A DNA stretch of 64,000 nucleotides from contig NZ_CP041243.1 of NCBI RefSeq assembly GCF_006547065.1, positions 1,441,001-1,505,000 on the forward strand. Direction: 5' to 3'. Below the pieces are notes generated by a model. That model worked only from the letters and a program-made list of their open reading frames with translations. It did not search any database and was not told the origin of the DNA. This document shows positions 9,850 through 20,590 of the stretch, one piece after another (the first letter of the stretch is position 1; each line of letters starts with the position of its first letter). A program made the position numbers and the translations under genes. Source of the DNA: Brevundimonas sp. M20. GTDB lineage: Bacteria > Pseudomonadota > Alphaproteobacteria > Caulobacterales > Caulobacteraceae.

Positions 9850-10157
9850 TGGTCGTCACCCTGCAGCACTATCTGGCGGTCGCCGCCATCCTGTTCACCA
9901 TCGGGGTGTTCGGCATCTTCGTGAACCGCAAGAACGTCATCATCATCCTGATGTCGGTCGAGCTGATCCTGCTGGCCGTGAACATCAATTTCGTCGCCTT
10001 CTCGACCTACCTCAACGACGTGTCGGGGCAGATCATGGCCATGTTCGTGCTCACCGTCGCGGCCGCCGAGGCCGCCGTGGGTCTGGCTATTCTGGTGACC
10101 TTCTTCCGTAACCGCGGCGACATCGCCGTGGACGACGCCTCGGTCATGAAGGGCTGA
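9849..10157 (+). CDS. nuoK: NADH-quinone oxidoreductase subunit K
   Basis: NuoK (ND4L-type, 102 aa) has three transmembrane helices and forms part of the proton channel next to NuoJ and NuoN. The conserved membrane glutamates are visible in [20 protein letters not shown] and in [14 protein letters not shown]. Length and hydrophobic profile are standard. It overlaps the nuoJ stop by one base and ends two bases before the nuoL GTG start. Confidence 0.97.
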   Translation: MVVTLQHYLAVAAILFTIGVFGIFVNRKNVIIILMSVELILLAVNINFVAFSTYLNDVSGQIMAMFVLTVAAAEAAVGLAILVTFFRNRGDIAVDDASVMKG

Positions 10158-10159
10158 TC

Positions 10160-12256
10160 GTGAACCTCCAGCTCCTCGTCACTCTCGGGATCTTCGCGCC
10201 GCTGCTGGGCGCGACCATCGTCGGCCTGTCAGGCCGTCGACTGGGCAATGTCCTGTCGCAGTCCATCACCACGGGCCTGCTGTTCTTCGCCTGCGCCGTC
10301 TCCTGGACGGTCTTCGGTCAGTGGACGTGGGGGCATCTCGAGCCCTTCACCATCACGCTGGCGCCGTTCATCCACGTCGGCGACTTCGTGTCGAACTGGT
10401 CGATCCGGATCGACGCCCTGTCGGCCACCATGCTGGTGGTCGTGACCAGCGTCTCGTCGCTGGTTCACCTTTATTCCTGGGGCTATATGGCCGAGGATCC
10501 GGACAAGCCGCGGTTCTTCGCCTACCTGTCGCTTTTCACCTTCGCCATGCTGGCGCTGGTGACCGCCGCCGACTTCATGCAGCTGTTCTTCGGCTGGGAA
10601 GGCGTGGGTCTGGCCTCCTATCTGCTGATCGGCTTCTGGTACAAGAAGCCCTCGGCCAGCGCCGCCGCCATCAAGGCCTTCGTGGTCAACCGCGTCGGCG
10701 ACTTCGGCTTCGCCCTGGGCATCTTCACCGTCTTCTGGATGTTCGGCACGATCCAGTTCGCCGAGCTGTTCCCGATGATCGCCGCCAGGGCGAACACGGG
10801 CTGGGAGTTCTTGGGCCACACCTGGTCGGCGCTCGATCTGGCCGCCTTCCTCCTGTTCATCGGCGCGATGGGCAAGTCGGCGCAGTTCTTCCTGCACACC
10901 TGGCTGCCGGACGCGATGGAAGGCCCGACCCCGGTGTCGGCCCTGATCCACGCGGCCACCATGGTGACCGCCGGCGTCTATATGGTCTGCCTGCTGTCGC
11001 CGCTGTTCGAGTACGCGCCGGGCGCCGCCTCAATCGTCGCCACCATCGGCGCGGTCACGGCCCTGTTCGCCGCGACGGTCGGGCTGGCCCAGAACGACAT
11101 CAAGCGGGTCATCGCCTATTCGACCTGTTCGCAGCTCGGCTACATGTTCTTCGCCGCCGGCGTGGGCGCCTATGAGGCGGCCATGTTCCACCTGTTCACG
11201 CACGCCTTCTTCAAGGCCCTGCTGTTCCTGGGCGCCGGTTCGGTGATCCACGGCATGCACCACGAGCAGGACATGCGGAAGATGGGGGGGCTGTGGAAGC
11301 TGTTGCCCGTGACCTATGCGGTCATGACCATCGGCACCATCGCCATCACCGGTCTGGGCATCCCCGGCATCGGCGGTCTGGCGGGCTTCTATTCGAAAGA
11401 CGCGATCATCGAGAGCGCCTTCGCCGCCGCGGCCTCGGGCCACTCGCCGATCGGCCTGTTCGCCTTCTTCATCGGCATCATCGCCGCCGGTCTGACCGCC
11501 TACTACTCGTGGCGTCTGGTGTTCATGACCTTCCACAACAAGCCTGTGTGGAAGGACGAGCATCACGATGATCATGCGCATGCGCACGACGATCATGCGT
11601 CGCACGCCCAGATCGAGACCCATGACGAGCCGCTGGCGGACGCGCATGACGATCACGCGCACGACGATCATGGCCACCATGGTCCGCTGAAGCCGCACGA
11701 GAGCCCGCCGGTGATGCTGGTCCCGCTGCTGGTCCTGTCGGTCGGCGCCATCTTCGCCGGTCTGGTCTTCGCGCCCTTCTTCATCGGGCACCACGAAGGC
11801 GAGTTCTGGAAGGCCGCCATCTTCTCGGGCCCGCACAACCACGTCCTTCATGAGGCGCACAACGTCCCGACCTGGGTGAAGTGGTCGCCGCTGGTGATGA
11901 CCCTGATCGGCACCTTCGCCGCCTTCTGGCTCTACGTCCTGAAGGAGGGCATGGCCCGCCGGATGGCCGATCGCGGCAGCCCGGTGCACGCCTTCCTGGT
12001 CAACAAGTGGTACTTCGACGAGCTGTACCAGTTCGTGTTCGTCAAGGGCGCCAAGGCGCTGGGCGACCTGTTCTGGAAGGTCGGCGACGTGAAGATCATC
12101 GACGGGGGAGGGCCGAACGGCTTCGCCTGGTTGTCCCGTAAATTCGCCGGCGGACTGGCCCGCTTCCAGTCCGGTTATGTCTACTTCTATGCGTTCGTGA
12201 TGCTGCTCGGCCTGGCCGGCTTCCTCGCCTTCGCCATCTATTGGTGGGGAGCCTGA
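10160..12256 (+). CDS. nuoL: NADH-quinone oxidoreductase subunit L
   Basis: NuoL is the distal antiporter-like proton-pumping subunit with the long lateral helix. The 698-aa product starts at GTG, two bases after the nuoK stop. Conserved proton-channel segments include [54 protein letters not shown] and [18 protein letters not shown]. Unusually, the loop at about residues 468-516 (nt 11560-11700) is packed with His and Asp ([12 protein letters not shown] and similar, about 15 His), giving a possible metal-binding loop. The terminal helix is intact. Confidence 0.97.
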   Translation: MNLQLLVTLGIFAPLLGATIVGLSGRRLGNVLSQSITTGLLFFACAVSWTVFGQWTWGHLEPFTITLAPFIHVGDFVSNWSIRIDALSATMLVVVTSVSSLVHLYSWGYMAEDPDKPRFFAYLSLFTFAMLALVTAADFMQLFFGWEGVGLASYLLIGFWYKKPSASAAAIKAFVVNRVGDFGFALGIFTVFWMFGTIQFAELFPMIAARANTGWEFLGHTWSALDLAAFLLFIGAMGKSAQFFLHTWLPDAMEGPTPVSALIHAATMVTAGVYMVCLLSPLFEYAPGAASIVATIGAVTALFAATVGLAQNDIKRVIAYSTCSQLGYMFFAAGVGAYEAAMFHLFTHAFFKALLFLGAGSVIHGMHHEQDMRKMGGLWKLLPVTYAVMTIGTIAITGLGIPGIGGLAGFYSKDAIIESAFAAAASGHSPIGLFAFFIGIIAAGLTAYYSWRLVFMTFHNKPVWKDEHHDDHAHAHDDHASHAQIETHDEPLADAHDDHAHDDHGHHGPLKPHESPPVMLVPLLVLSVGAIFAGLVFAPFFIGHHEGEFWKAAIFSGPHNHVLHEAHNVPTWVKWSPLVMTLIGTFAAFWLYVLKEGMARRMADRGSPVHAFLVNKWYFDELYQFVFVKGAKALGDLFWKVGDVKIIDGGGPNGFAWLSRKFAGGLARFQSGYVYFYAFVMLLGLAGFLAFAIYWWGA

Positions 12257-12258
12257 TC

Positions 12259-13743
12259 TTGCCCCAGATCCCCTTCATCCTGAGCGTCGTCACCTTCCTT
12301 CCTCTGGTGGGCGCGGCCCTGCTGCTGCTGACCCGTCTGGGCGGCAAGGGCTCGGACAGCGCCGCGCGCTGGATCGCCCTGGGCACGACCCTGGCGACCC
12401 TGGCCGTGTCGGTCGTGCTGGTGGCCAATTTCGACGCGTCGAGCGCGGCCTATCAGTTCGTCGAGAAGATCAGCTGGTTCAGCGGCGCGAGCTATCATCT
12501 GGGCGTGGACGGGATTTCGATCCTGTTCGTCCTGCTGACCGCCTTCCTGCTGCCGATCTGTATTCTGGCCAGCTGGAACTCGATCAAGGACCGCGTCGGC
12601 GACTACATGATCGCCTTCCTGGTGCTGGAGACGCTGGTCATCGGCGTCTTCACCTCGCTCGACATCTTCCTGTTCTACATCTTCTTCGAAGGCACCCTGG
12701 TCCCGATGTTCATCATCATCGGGGTGTGGGGCGGCCAGAACCGCATCTACGCGGCGTACAAATTCTTCCTGTACACCTTGCTGGGATCGGTCCTGATGCT
12801 GCTGGCCATGCTGTGGATGGCGCATACCGCCGGCACCACCAGCATCCCGGAGCTGAAGGAGTTCGCCTTCTCGCCCGCCGCCCAGCCCTTGCTGTGGTTC
12901 GCCTTCTTCGCCTCGTTCGCGGTGAAGATGCCGATGTGGCCGGTGCATACCTGGCTTCCGGACGCCCACGTTCAGGCGCCGACGGCGGGGTCGGTCATTC
13001 TGGCCGGCATCCTGCTGAAGCTCGGCGGCTACGGCTTCATCCTGTTCAACCTTCCGATGTTCCCGCTGGCGTCGCAGATGTTCGCGCCGCTGGTGTGGAC
13101 CCTGTCGGCCATCGCCATCGTCTACACCTCGCTGGTCGCCTTCCGTCAGACCGACATCAAGAAGCTGATCGCCTATTCGTCTGTCGCGCACATGGGCTTC
13201 GTGACCATGGGCATCTTCGCCGGCAACGATCAGGGCGTGCAGGGCGCGATCTTCCAGATGCTGAGCCACGGCCTGATCTCGGGCGCGCTCTTCCTCTGCG
13301 TCGGCGTGGTCTATGACCGGATGCACACCCGCGAGATCGCCTTCTACGGCGGTCTGACGAGCCGCATGCCGTGGTTCGCCGCCATCTTCCTGATGTTCAC
13401 CATGGCCAACGTCGGCCTGCCGGGCACCTCGGGCTTCATCGGCGAAATCCTGACCATGACCGGCGTCTATCAGGTGTCGACCTGGACGGCGTTCGTCGCG
13501 GCCTCGGGCGTGATCTTCTCGGCGGTCTATGCCCTGACGCTGTACCGCAACGTCATGTTCGGCGAGATCACCAACCCGGCGCTGAAGACCATCTCGGACA
13601 TCGACAAGCGCGAGCTGCTGATCTTCGTCCCGCTGATCCTCGGCACCCTGTGGTTGGGCGTGCAGCCCGGTCTGGTGCTGGACTACACCAACGCCGCCGT
13701 CGCCGGCCTGACGTCCGCCTATCAACTCGCGATCGGTGGCTGA
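12259..13743 (+). CDS. nuoM: NADH-quinone oxidoreductase subunit M
   Basis: NuoM is the second antiporter-like pump subunit. About 494 aa with some 14 hydrophobic helices; key segments are [53 protein letters not shown] and [15 protein letters not shown]. The start was placed at a TTG three codons beyond the region overlapping the nuoL stop, with GGGGAG at 12245-12250 at good spacing. In-frame GTG (12244) and TTG (12241) codons inside nuoL are alternatives that would add five or six residues. It ends just before nuoN. Confidence 0.93.
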   Translation: MPQIPFILSVVTFLPLVGAALLLLTRLGGKGSDSAARWIALGTTLATLAVSVVLVANFDASSAAYQFVEKISWFSGASYHLGVDGISILFVLLTAFLLPICILASWNSIKDRVGDYMIAFLVLETLVIGVFTSLDIFLFYIFFEGTLVPMFIIIGVWGGQNRIYAAYKFFLYTLLGSVLMLLAMLWMAHTAGTTSIPELKEFAFSPAAQPLLWFAFFASFAVKMPMWPVHTWLPDAHVQAPTAGSVILAGILLKLGGYGFILFNLPMFPLASQMFAPLVWTLSAIAIVYTSLVAFRQTDIKKLIAYSSVAHMGFVTMGIFAGNDQGVQGAIFQMLSHGLISGALFLCVGVVYDRMHTREIAFYGGLTSRMPWFAAIFLMFTMANVGLPGTSGFIGEILTMTGVYQVSTWTAFVAASGVIFSAVYALTLYRNVMFGEITNPALKTISDIDKRELLIFVPLILGTLWLGVQPGLVLDYTNAAVAGLTSAYQLAIGG

Positions 13744-13747
13744 GACC

Positions 13748-15196
13748 ATGATGCCTGATCTGATTTCCGCCCTTCACCTTTCGGCTCCCGAGATCACGCT
13801 CGCGGTCGGCGGCCTTGTGCTGCTGATGGTCGGCGCCTTCTCGGGCGAGCGCAGCGCAGGGCTGGTGTCCTGGCTGTCGGTCCTGCTGCTGATCGCCGCC
13901 ACGGTCGTGACGGTGACCGGCCCGCTCGGCCAGGCCTTCAACGGCGCCTATGTGGCCGATCCGCTGGCCGTCTACGGCAAGGCCGTGATCTTCCTGTCCA
14001 GCGCCGCGGCCATCGTGCTGGGCAACGGCTGGATGCACCGCAAGAAGATCGCCAAGTTCGAGTTCCCGATCCTGATCGTGCTGGCCTCGGCCGGCATGGG
14101 CATGATGGCCTCGTCGGGCGACCTGATCTCGCTCTACGTCGGCATCGAGCTGCATTCGCTGGCGCTCTATGTGCTGGCTGCCTTCCACCGCGACGACCTG
14201 AAGGCGTCGGAAGCGGGTCTGAAGTATTTCGTGCTGGGCGCGCTGTCGTCGGGCCTGCTGCTGTACGGCGCCAGCCTGATCTACGGCTTCACCGGCTCGA
14301 TGCGCTTTGAGGACATCGCCGCCTACGCCGCCGCCAACCAGTCGACCGGCCTGATCTTCGGTCTGGTGTTCCTGATCTCGGGTCTGGCGTTCAAGGTCTC
14401 GGCCGCGCCGTTCCACATGTGGACCCCGGACGTGTACGAGGGCGCCCCGACGCCGGTCGTGGCCCTGTTCGCCACCGCCCCCAAGGTCGCGGCCATGGTG
14501 CTGATCGCTCGCACGCTGGAAGGCGCCTTCGCCAACTCCTACGCCCAGTGGGCGCAGGTGCTGATCCTGATCTCGCTGATCAGCTTCGCCGTCGGCGCGT
14601 TCGGCGGTCTGGTTCAGAAGGACCTGCAACGCCTGCTGGCCTATTCGTCGATCGCCAACATCGGTTACGCCCTGCTGGGCATCGCCGCGGGGACGACCTT
14701 CGGCGTTCAGGCCATGCTGTTGTTCATGACCCTGTACGTGATCGACCAGTTCGGCTTCTTCGGCATTCTGCTGTCGCTGAGCCGCAATGGACGTCCGATC
14801 CGCAAGATCAGCGATCTCGCGGGACTGCGTAAGGAGCGCCCCCTGATGACGATCGCGCTGACGATCCTGTCGCTGTCGGTGCTGGGGATGCCGCCGCTGT
14901 CGGGCTTCTGGGCCAAGTACTATGTGTTCGGGGCCGCCGCCGAGGCAGGCTACTGGCTGGTCGGCGCCGCCGGTCTGGTCGCGTCGGTCGTGGCCGGCTT
15001 CTACTACCTGCGCATCCTGAAGGTGATGTGGTTCGACCCGGCTCCGGAAGGGACCGTGGCGACCGACGCCACGCCGGTCGAGGCCAGGACCATCGCCCTG
15101 ACCGCCGCCGCTTTCAGCTTCCCGGTCGTGCTCGTCGCCCTGCCGTGGCTGGTGCCGCTGGCCGCGCGCGCCGCGTCGGGCTTCGGAGGCGGCTAG
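13748..15196 (+). CDS. nuoN: NADH-quinone oxidoreductase subunit N
   Basis: NuoN (482 aa) is the third antiporter-like subunit, next to NuoK. It has about 14 hydrophobic helices and the typical motifs SLYVGIELHSLALYVLAA, GLKYFVLGALSSGLLLYG, FKVSAAPFHMWTPDVYEGAP and KDLQRLLAYSSIANIGYALLG. The ATG at 13748 lies four bases after the nuoM stop; a second ATG at 13751 or a GTG at 13736 are alternatives. It closes the nuo cluster and is followed at once by birA. Confidence 0.95.
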   Translation: MMPDLISALHLSAPEITLAVGGLVLLMVGAFSGERSAGLVSWLSVLLLIAATVVTVTGPLGQAFNGAYVADPLAVYGKAVIFLSSAAAIVLGNGWMHRKKIAKFEFPILIVLASAGMGMMASSGDLISLYVGIELHSLALYVLAAFHRDDLKASEAGLKYFVLGALSSGLLLYGASLIYGFTGSMRFEDIAAYAAANQSTGLIFGLVFLISGLAFKVSAAPFHMWTPDVYEGAPTPVVALFATAPKVAAMVLIARTLEGAFANSYAQWAQVLILISLISFAVGAFGGLVQKDLQRLLAYSSIANIGYALLGIAAGTTFGVQAMLLFMTLYVIDQFGFFGILLSLSRNGRPIRKISDLAGLRKERPLMTIALTILSLSVLGMPPLSGFWAKYYVFGAAAEAGYWLVGAAGLVASVVAGFYYLRILKVMWFDPAPEGTVATDATPVEARTIALTAAAFSFPVVLVALPWLVPLAARAASGFGGG

Positions 15197-15198
15197 GC

Positions 15199-15948
15199 TT
15201 GGCGACCGCTCCGGTCCTGCTGCTCGATCAGATCGATTCCACCAACGCCGAGGCCCGTCGCCGGGCCGAGGCGGGAGAGACGGGACCACTGTGGATCGCC
15301 GCCCGCCGCCAGACCGCCGGGCGTGGTCGGCGGGGCAGGGTGTGGGAAGCCAGTACGGGCAACCTGTTCAGCACCCTGTTGGCCACCACCCGCAAGTCGC
15401 CCGCCGAGGCGGCGCAGGTGACCTTCATCGCGGCTCTGGCCGTGACGGACCTGCTGGACCGCTATGCGCCGCCGTCGCTGGTGACGATCAAATGGCCCAA
15501 TGACGTGATGCTGGCGGGCGTGAAGGCTTGCGGCATCCTGGTCGAGTCCGGCGCCCATGCGGACGGCGGGCTGTGGTTGGCGGTCGGGATCGGGGTTAAT
15601 CTGGCCGAGGCGCCGCAGGGGACGGAGCGTCCCGCCACCGCCCTGTCGCACCATCTGTCCGCCGCCCACATCGCCCCCCCGAAGGTGGAGCGCGCGGTCG
15701 AGGAACTGGCCGGGACGTTCGGCGTCTGGCTGGAGCGTTGGGAGACGCTGGGCTTTTCGCCCATCCTCGACGCCTGGGCGGCGCGGACGCGGGGGCTGGA
15801 CGGCCCTGCCGTGGCCCGGCTGGGGCATGAGACCGTCGAGGGCCGCGCCGAGGGCGTCGCGCCGGACGGGGCGTTGAAACTGAGACTGGCGGATGGTTCG
15901 CTGCGGCTGATTTCCGCGGGCGATGTGTTCTTCGGGGAGGCCCACTGA
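15199..15948 (+). CDS. birA: biotin--[acetyl-CoA-carboxylase] ligase
   Basis: Biotin protein ligase, which activates biotin to biotinyl-AMP and attaches it to the biotin carboxyl carrier protein of acetyl-CoA carboxylase. The 249-aa protein is the monofunctional type without the N-terminal DNA-binding domain. It shows the nucleotide/biotin-binding [34 protein letters not shown] and VGIGVNL motifs and a C-terminal SH3-like domain ([13 protein letters not shown] and following). Start: TTG at 15199, two bases after the nuoN stop, with GGAGG at 15186-15190; the open frame extends upstream through nuoN but the conserved region begins here. It overlaps the coaX ATG by one base. Confidence 0.92.
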   Translation: MATAPVLLLDQIDSTNAEARRRAEAGETGPLWIAARRQTAGRGRRGRVWEASTGNLFSTLLATTRKSPAEAAQVTFIAALAVTDLLDRYAPPSLVTIKWPNDVMLAGVKACGILVESGAHADGGLWLAVGIGVNLAEAPQGTERPATALSHHLSAAHIAPPKVERAVEELAGTFGVWLERWETLGFSPILDAWAARTRGLDGPAVARLGHETVEGRAEGVAPDGALKLRLADGSLRLISAGDVFFGEAH

Positions 15949-16727
15949 TGCTGCTGGCGATCGAGCAGGGCAACACCAACACGCTGTTCGCCGTCCACGA
16001 CGGGCGCGAATGGATTGCCCAGTGGCGCGCGTCCACGGACTCGCAGCGCACGGCGGATGAGTATGCGGTCTGGCTGGCCCAGCTGCTGACCACGCGCGGG
16101 CTGACGCTGGCGGACCTGACGGGGTGCATCATCTCGTCCGTCGTGCCGCAGTCGATCTTCAACCTGCGCAACCTGTCGCGCCGCTATCTGTCGAGCGAGC
16201 CGCTGGTGATCGGCGACAATGTCGATCTGGGCATTCCGGTGCGCATCCTGAAGCCGAGCGAGGCGGGGGCCGACCGGCTGGTCAACGCCATCGGGGCGCA
16301 CCTGCTGTATCCGGGCGATCTGATCGTCATCGACAGCGGCACGGCCACGACCTTCGACGTCATCGCCGCCGACGGCGCCTTCGAGGGCGGGATTATCGCC
16401 CCGGGCGTGAACCTCAGCCTGCAGGCCCTGCACGAGGCCGCCGCAATGTTGCCCCGCATCGCCATCCAGAAGCCGGACAAGGTGATCGGCAAGGACACCG
16501 TCTCGAACATGCAATCCGGCGTGTTCTGGGGATACATCGCCCTGATCGAGGGGCTGGTCGCCCGCATCAAGGCCGAGTGGGGCAAGCCCATGACCGTCAT
16601 CGGCACGGGGGGCGTGGTCTCCCTGTTCGAAGGCGCGACCAACAGCATTGACCGGTTTGATCCGGACCTGACCATCCGCGGCCTGCTGGAAATCTGGCGG
16701 CGGAACACCCACCTCAAGGACATATGA
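15948..16727 (+). CDS. coaX: type III pantothenate kinase
   Basis: CoaX phosphorylates pantothenate in the first step of coenzyme A synthesis. The 259-aa protein belongs to the ASKHA fold: N-terminal phosphate loop [51 protein letters not shown] and the late [11 protein letters not shown] motif. The phosphate-loop acid that is usually Asp (DxGNT) appears here as Glu6 (EQGNT). It starts on the last base of birA and overlaps rnj by four bases, grouping two cofactor-attachment or synthesis genes with an RNase. Confidence 0.95.
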   Translation: MLLAIEQGNTNTLFAVHDGREWIAQWRASTDSQRTADEYAVWLAQLLTTRGLTLADLTGCIISSVVPQSIFNLRNLSRRYLSSEPLVIGDNVDLGIPVRILKPSEAGADRLVNAIGAHLLYPGDLIVIDSGTATTFDVIAADGAFEGGIIAPGVNLSLQALHEAAAMLPRIAIQKPDKVIGKDTVSNMQSGVFWGYIALIEGLVARIKAEWGKPMTVIGTGGVVSLFEGATNSIDRFDPDLTIRGLLEIWRRNTHLKDI

Positions 16728-18397
16728 AAAAACGAACTGACGACGAACTCGTCTTCCTGCCGCTGGGCGGATCGGGCGAGATCGGGATGAACCTGAACCT
16801 CTACGGCTACGGCCCTGAGCGTGATCGCCAATGGCTGATCGTGGACGTGGGCGTGACCTTCGGCGATCTGTCGACGCCCGGCGTTGACGTGATCGTGCCG
16901 GACCCCGCCTTCCTCGAGGGCGAGAAAATCCGCGGCATCGTGCTGACCCACGCGCACGAGGACCATATCGGCGCTCTCGGCTGGCTGTGGACGCGCATGA
17001 AGGCGCCGCTCTACGCCACGCCGTTCACCGCCTATCTTATCCGCGAGAAACTGCGCGAGGCCGGCATTCTGGATCAGGTGGAGCTGATCGAGGTGCCGCT
17101 GGGCGGGACGATCGATCTGGGGCCGTTCCAGGTGACCATGGTCACCATGACCCACTCCATCGCCGAGCCGAACGGTCTGGCGATCAAGACGCCGCTGGGC
17201 ACGATCCTGCACACCGGCGACTGGAAAATCGATGATGATCCGGTCATCGGCGGCGTCACCGACGCCGACGCCATCACCCGTCTGGGCGACGAGGGCGTGC
17301 TGGCGATGGTGTGCGATTCCACCAACGTCTTCGTCGAAGGCTCGGCGGGGTCCGAGGGCGGCGTGCGGGAGGCCCTGTCGGAACTGATCAGCGGCCTGAA
17401 GGGGCGGATCGCGGTCGGCTGCTTCGCCTCCAACGTCGCGCGCATGGACAGCGTGATCCGCGCCGCCGAGGCCGCGGGCCGTCGCGTGTCGCTGGCGGGT
17501 CGGTCGATGCACCGCATCACAGCCGCCGCCAAGCACGTCGGCATGCTGCATGACATCAAGCCGTTCCTGAGCGAGCAGGAAGCCCGCGTCTGGCCGGCTG
17601 ACGAAATCCTGTACCTCTGCACCGGCAGCCAAGGCGAGGTGCGCGCGGCGCTGTCACGCGTGGCCGAAGGCACCCACCCCTATGTGAAGCTGTCGAACGG
17701 CGATCACTGCATCTTCTCGTCGCGGGTCATTCCGGGCAACGAGCTGTCGGTTGGGCGGCTGCAGGACAAGCTCGCCGACCGGGGCGTGCGCCTCTACACC
17801 GAGAAGGATCACCGCGGCATCCACGTCTCGGGCCACCCGTGCCGGGACGAACTGCGCCAGATGTACGAATGGGCGCGGCCGAAGATCGCCGTGCCGACCC
17901 ACGGCATGCGCCGCCATCTGGTCGAGCACGCCAACCTGGCCCGGGACGTCGGCGTTCCGGAATCGATCACGCCGCGCAACGGCGACATGGTCCGTCTGGC
18001 CCCCGGCCCGGCGGCGATCATCGACGAGGTTCCGAGCGGTCGTCTGTACGTGGACGGCGGACGTCTGGTCACCGAACAGGGCGAGGCGCTGCACGAGCGT
18101 CGTCACGCCTCGACCAACGGCGTGCTGATCGTCAGCTTCGCGATGGACAAGCGCGGCAAGATCGTCAGCGACATCGACGTGCGCGGCATCGGCCTGCCCG
18201 GCGACGAGGAGATGCCCTTGGGCGACTCGCTCGATGATCTGGCGGAACGGGTCGAGCAGGTGGTCGGCAAGCTGAAAGGCGAGGCGCTGGAAGACGAAAT
18301 GGTCATCGAACAGGCCATCTCACGAGCGCTGAAGAAGGCCAGTCAACAAATCTGGGACCGCAGGCCGATCGTCGAGACGATCATCCTGCGTCTTTAG
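16724..18397 (+). CDS. rnj: ribonuclease J
   Basis: RNase J family metallo-beta-lactamase/beta-CASP nuclease (557 aa), acting in 5'-to-3' and endonucleolytic RNA processing. Visible motifs: [19 protein letters not shown] at the N-terminus, the metal-binding [24 protein letters not shown], the beta-CASP region ([18 protein letters not shown]) and [16 protein letters not shown]. The C-terminal domain after about residue 450 is present. It overlaps coaX by four bases and is followed by a promoter for pyrH, so it probably ends this transcription unit. Confidence 0.95.
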   Translation: MKKRTDDELVFLPLGGSGEIGMNLNLYGYGPERDRQWLIVDVGVTFGDLSTPGVDVIVPDPAFLEGEKIRGIVLTHAHEDHIGALGWLWTRMKAPLYATPFTAYLIREKLREAGILDQVELIEVPLGGTIDLGPFQVTMVTMTHSIAEPNGLAIKTPLGTILHTGDWKIDDDPVIGGVTDADAITRLGDEGVLAMVCDSTNVFVEGSAGSEGGVREALSELISGLKGRIAVGCFASNVARMDSVIRAAEAAGRRVSLAGRSMHRITAAAKHVGMLHDIKPFLSEQEARVWPADEILYLCTGSQGEVRAALSRVAEGTHPYVKLSNGDHCIFSSRVIPGNELSVGRLQDKLADRGVRLYTEKDHRGIHVSGHPCRDELRQMYEWARPKIAVPTHGMRRHLVEHANLARDVGVPESITPRNGDMVRLAPGPAAIIDEVPSGRLYVDGGRLVTEQGEALHERRHASTNGVLIVSFAMDKRGKIVSDIDVRGIGLPGDEEMPLGDSLDDLAERVEQVVGKLKGEALEDEMVIEQAISRALKKASQQIWDRRPIVETIILRL

Positions 18398-18407
18398 GAT
18401 CAGGGCT

Positions 18408-18435
18408 TTGAAGCGGGCGATGAGGTTCCTATAAG
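18408..18435 (+). promoter_or_regulatory. candidate sigma70-type promoter for pyrH operon
   Basis: In the 69-bp gap between rnj and pyrH there is TTGAAG (18408-18413), a 16-bp spacer, and TATAAG (18430-18435), close to the housekeeping -35/-10 consensus. Transcription from here would give a leader of about 25 nt before the pyrH ATG. The assignment is by eye. Confidence 0.5.
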
Positions 18436-18466
18436 GAGCCGATTCCCCCGCCCAAGGTCTGCCCCC

Positions 18467-19210
18467 ATGCCCGACGTCCCGTCCGAGTTCCGCTACAAAC
18501 GCGTCCTGCTGAAGGTCTCGGGCGAGGTTCTGATGGGCGACCAGGGCTACGGCATCGACATGAAGACCGTGGCCGACGTGGCGGCGGCCATCGCCGAAGT
18601 CTCCCGCGAGGGCGTTGAGATCTGTCTGGTGATCGGCGGCGGGAACATCTTCCGCGGCCTGTCGAAGGCGGCTGGCGACATGGATCGCGCCTCGGCCGAT
18701 TACATGGGCATGCTGGCGACGGTGATGAACGCCCTGGCCATGCAGGCCGCGCTTGAGAAGCACGGCGTCCAGACCCGTGTGCAGAGCGCCCTGACCATGA
18801 ACGCCGTGGCCGAGCCCTATGTGCGCCGTCGCGCCCTGCGTCACCTCGAGAAGGGCCGCGTGGTTATCTTCGCCGCCGGCGTCGGCGCGCCCTTCTTCAC
18901 GACCGACTCGGGCGCCGCCCTGCGCGCCGCTGAAATGGGCTGCGACGCCCTGCTGAAGGGCACCAGCGTGGACGGCGTCTATACCGCCGATCCCAAGAAG
19001 GACGCCACCGCGACCCGCTACGACACCCTGACCTATCACGACGTGCTGGCGCGCGACCTGAAGGTGATGGACGCCTCGGCCGTGGCCCTGATGCGTGACT
19101 CGGGCATCCCTATCGTGGTCTTCTCGATCCGTGAGGACGGTTCGTTCCGCAACGCCCTGACGGGCAAGGGTCCCTTCACCGTCATCAGCGCGGACGGCAA
19201 GGCCGCCTGA
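18467..19210 (+). CDS. pyrH: UMP kinase
   Basis: PyrH phosphorylates UMP to UDP, feeding UTP/CTP and UDP-sugar pools. The 247-aa product is of the amino acid kinase fold: [26 protein letters not shown], the [17 protein letters not shown] regulatory helix, and the [17 protein letters not shown] motif ([19 protein letters not shown]). It leads the long envelope-biogenesis operon and is separated from frr by 30 bp, a common bacterial pairing. Confidence 0.97.
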   Translation: MPDVPSEFRYKRVLLKVSGEVLMGDQGYGIDMKTVADVAAAIAEVSREGVEICLVIGGGNIFRGLSKAAGDMDRASADYMGMLATVMNALAMQAALEKHGVQTRVQSALTMNAVAEPYVRRRALRHLEKGRVVIFAAGVGAPFFTTDSGAALRAAEMGCDALLKGTSVDGVYTADPKKDATATRYDTLTYHDVLARDLKVMDASAVALMRDSGIPIVVFSIREDGSFRNALTGKGPFTVISADGKAA

Positions 19211-19240
19211 CAAACCTATAAGAAGCCGAGAGAAACGATC

Positions 19241-19798
19241 ATGGCCAAGCCCGATCTCAAGACCTACCGCGACCGCATGGACAAGGCGGTCACCGCCCTG
19301 AAGGAAGAATTCTCCGGCCTGCGCACCGGCCGGGCCAACGCGGGCCTGCTGGACCCCGTGCAGGTCGAGGCCTACGGCTCGACCTCGCCGCTGAACGCCG
19401 TGGCCGCGATCAGCGTGCCGGAGCCGCGCCTGATCTCGGTCAGCGTCTGGGACAAGGGCATGGTGGTTTCGGTCGAGAAGGCCATCCGCGCCGCCGGTCT
19501 GGGCCTGAACCCGATCGTCGACGGCCAGACCCTGCGTATTCCGATCCCGCCGCTGACCGAAGAACGCCGCAAGGAATATGTGAAGCTGGCCGGCAAATAC
19601 GCCGAGCAGCAGAAGATCGCCGTCCGCAACGTTCGTCGCGACGCCAACGATGATCTGAAGAAGGCCGAAAAGGCTTCGGACATCAGCCAGGACGAGCAGA
19701 AGAAGATGGAGGCCGAGGTCCAGAAGGACACGGACGCGGCCATCAAGCGCATCGACGAGACCTTGAAGGCCAAGGAAGTTGAGATCATGCAGGTCTGA
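19241..19798 (+). CDS. frr: ribosome recycling factor
   Basis: Frr splits post-termination ribosomes together with EF-G. The 185-aa protein has the usual L shape: [20 protein letters not shown], the beta domain with [18 protein letters not shown], and the [22 protein letters not shown] helices near the C-terminus. The stop codon lies within an inverted repeat (19790-19811), so the mRNA junction to uppS is probably structured. Confidence 0.97.
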   Translation: MAKPDLKTYRDRMDKAVTALKEEFSGLRTGRANAGLLDPVQVEAYGSTSPLNAVAAISVPEPRLISVSVWDKGMVVSVEKAIRAAGLGLNPIVDGQTLRIPIPPLTEERRKEYVKLAGKYAEQQKIAVRNVRRDANDDLKKAEKASDISQDEQKKMEAEVQKDTDAAIKRIDETLKAKEVEIMQV

Positions 19799-19821
19799 GG
19801 TCTCAGACCTGTTCCAGGAAC
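19790..19821 (+). other. double inverted repeat at frr/uppS junction
   Basis: CAGGTCTGAG (19790-19799) and CTCAGACCTG (19802-19811) are perfect 10-bp inverted arms with two bases between, and the frr stop lies inside them. Directly next to it is a second short palindrome, GTTCCAGGAAC (19811-19821). No U-tract follows, so this is not a standard terminator; an RNA hairpin that protects the frr end or tunes uppS translation is possible. Confidence 0.5.
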
Positions 19822-19831
19822 CCGCCGACGC

Positions 19832-20590
19832 ATGAGCGCCGAACCCGCCAGTCAGACGCCCGAAGGTCCCACCTCTCCCGGGCCGCGCCATGTCGCGTTG
19901 ATCATGGACGGCAACGGCCGCTGGGCCGAGGCGCGTGGTCTGCCGCGCGCCGTCGGGCACCGGGAGGGCGTTCAGGCGCTCAAACGGACGATCCAGGTCG
20001 CGCCCAAGCTGGGCATCCAGTGCCTGACCGTGTTCGGCTTTTCGACCGAGAACTGGCAGCGTCCGGCGGACGAGGTGTCCGACCTGATGGGGCTTGTGCG
20101 CACCTATGTCGGCAGCGATCTGAAGCGGCTGGAGAAGGCGGGGGTCCGTCTGCGCGTTCTCGGCCGCCGCGAGGGGCTGCCGGCCGACATCGCCAAGATC
20201 GTGGACAAGGCCGAGGCCGAGACCGCGCACAATGACAAATTCATCCTGCAGGTCGCCTTCAACTACGGCGGTCGGGCGGACATCGTCGACGCCGCCCGCC
20301 GCTATGTCGAACGGGTGAAGGCGGGCGAGACGGTCGAGCCGCTGGATGAGGCCTCGCTGGGCGCCGGACTGTCCACCGCGGGCGGGCCGCCGGTGGATGT
20401 GATCGTGCGCACATCGGGAGAATATCGCCTTTCGAACTTCCTGCTGTGGGAAGCCGCCTACGCCGAGCTGGTCTATCAGGACATTCTCTGGCCCGACTAC
20501 GGCGAGGCCGCCCTGGCCGACGTGGTCGAACAGTTCCGGAGCCGTGACCGCCGCTACGGCGGGCGCCCCGCCGCCAGGGCGGCCGTCTGA
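19832..20590 (+). CDS. uppS: di-trans,poly-cis-undecaprenyl-diphosphate synthase
   Basis: UppS condenses isopentenyl diphosphate onto farnesyl diphosphate to make the C55 carrier for peptidoglycan and O-antigen. In the 252-aa protein the catalytic Asp is in [15 protein letters not shown] (Asp26), with [37 protein letters not shown] and the C-terminal [20 protein letters not shown] motif. The N-terminus has about 15 extra polar residues before the core. It overlaps the cdsA ATG by one base. Confidence 0.96.
   Translation: MSAEPASQTPEGPTSPGPRHVALIMDGNGRWAEARGLPRAVGHREGVQALKRTIQVAPKLGIQCLTVFGFSTENWQRPADEVSDLMGLVRTYVGSDLKRLEKAGVRLRVLGRREGLPADIAKIVDKAEAETAHNDKFILQVAFNYGGRADIVDAARRYVERVKAGETVEPLDEASLGAGLSTAGGPPVDVIVRTSGEYRLSNFLLWEAAYAELVYQDILWPDYGEAALADVVEQFRSRDRRYGGRPAARAAV

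Noticed and set aside
19201..19240. TATAAG between pyrH and frr as a promoter
   Set aside because: A -10-like box is present, but no -35 hexamer lies at proper spacing; the 30-bp gap is within an operon.
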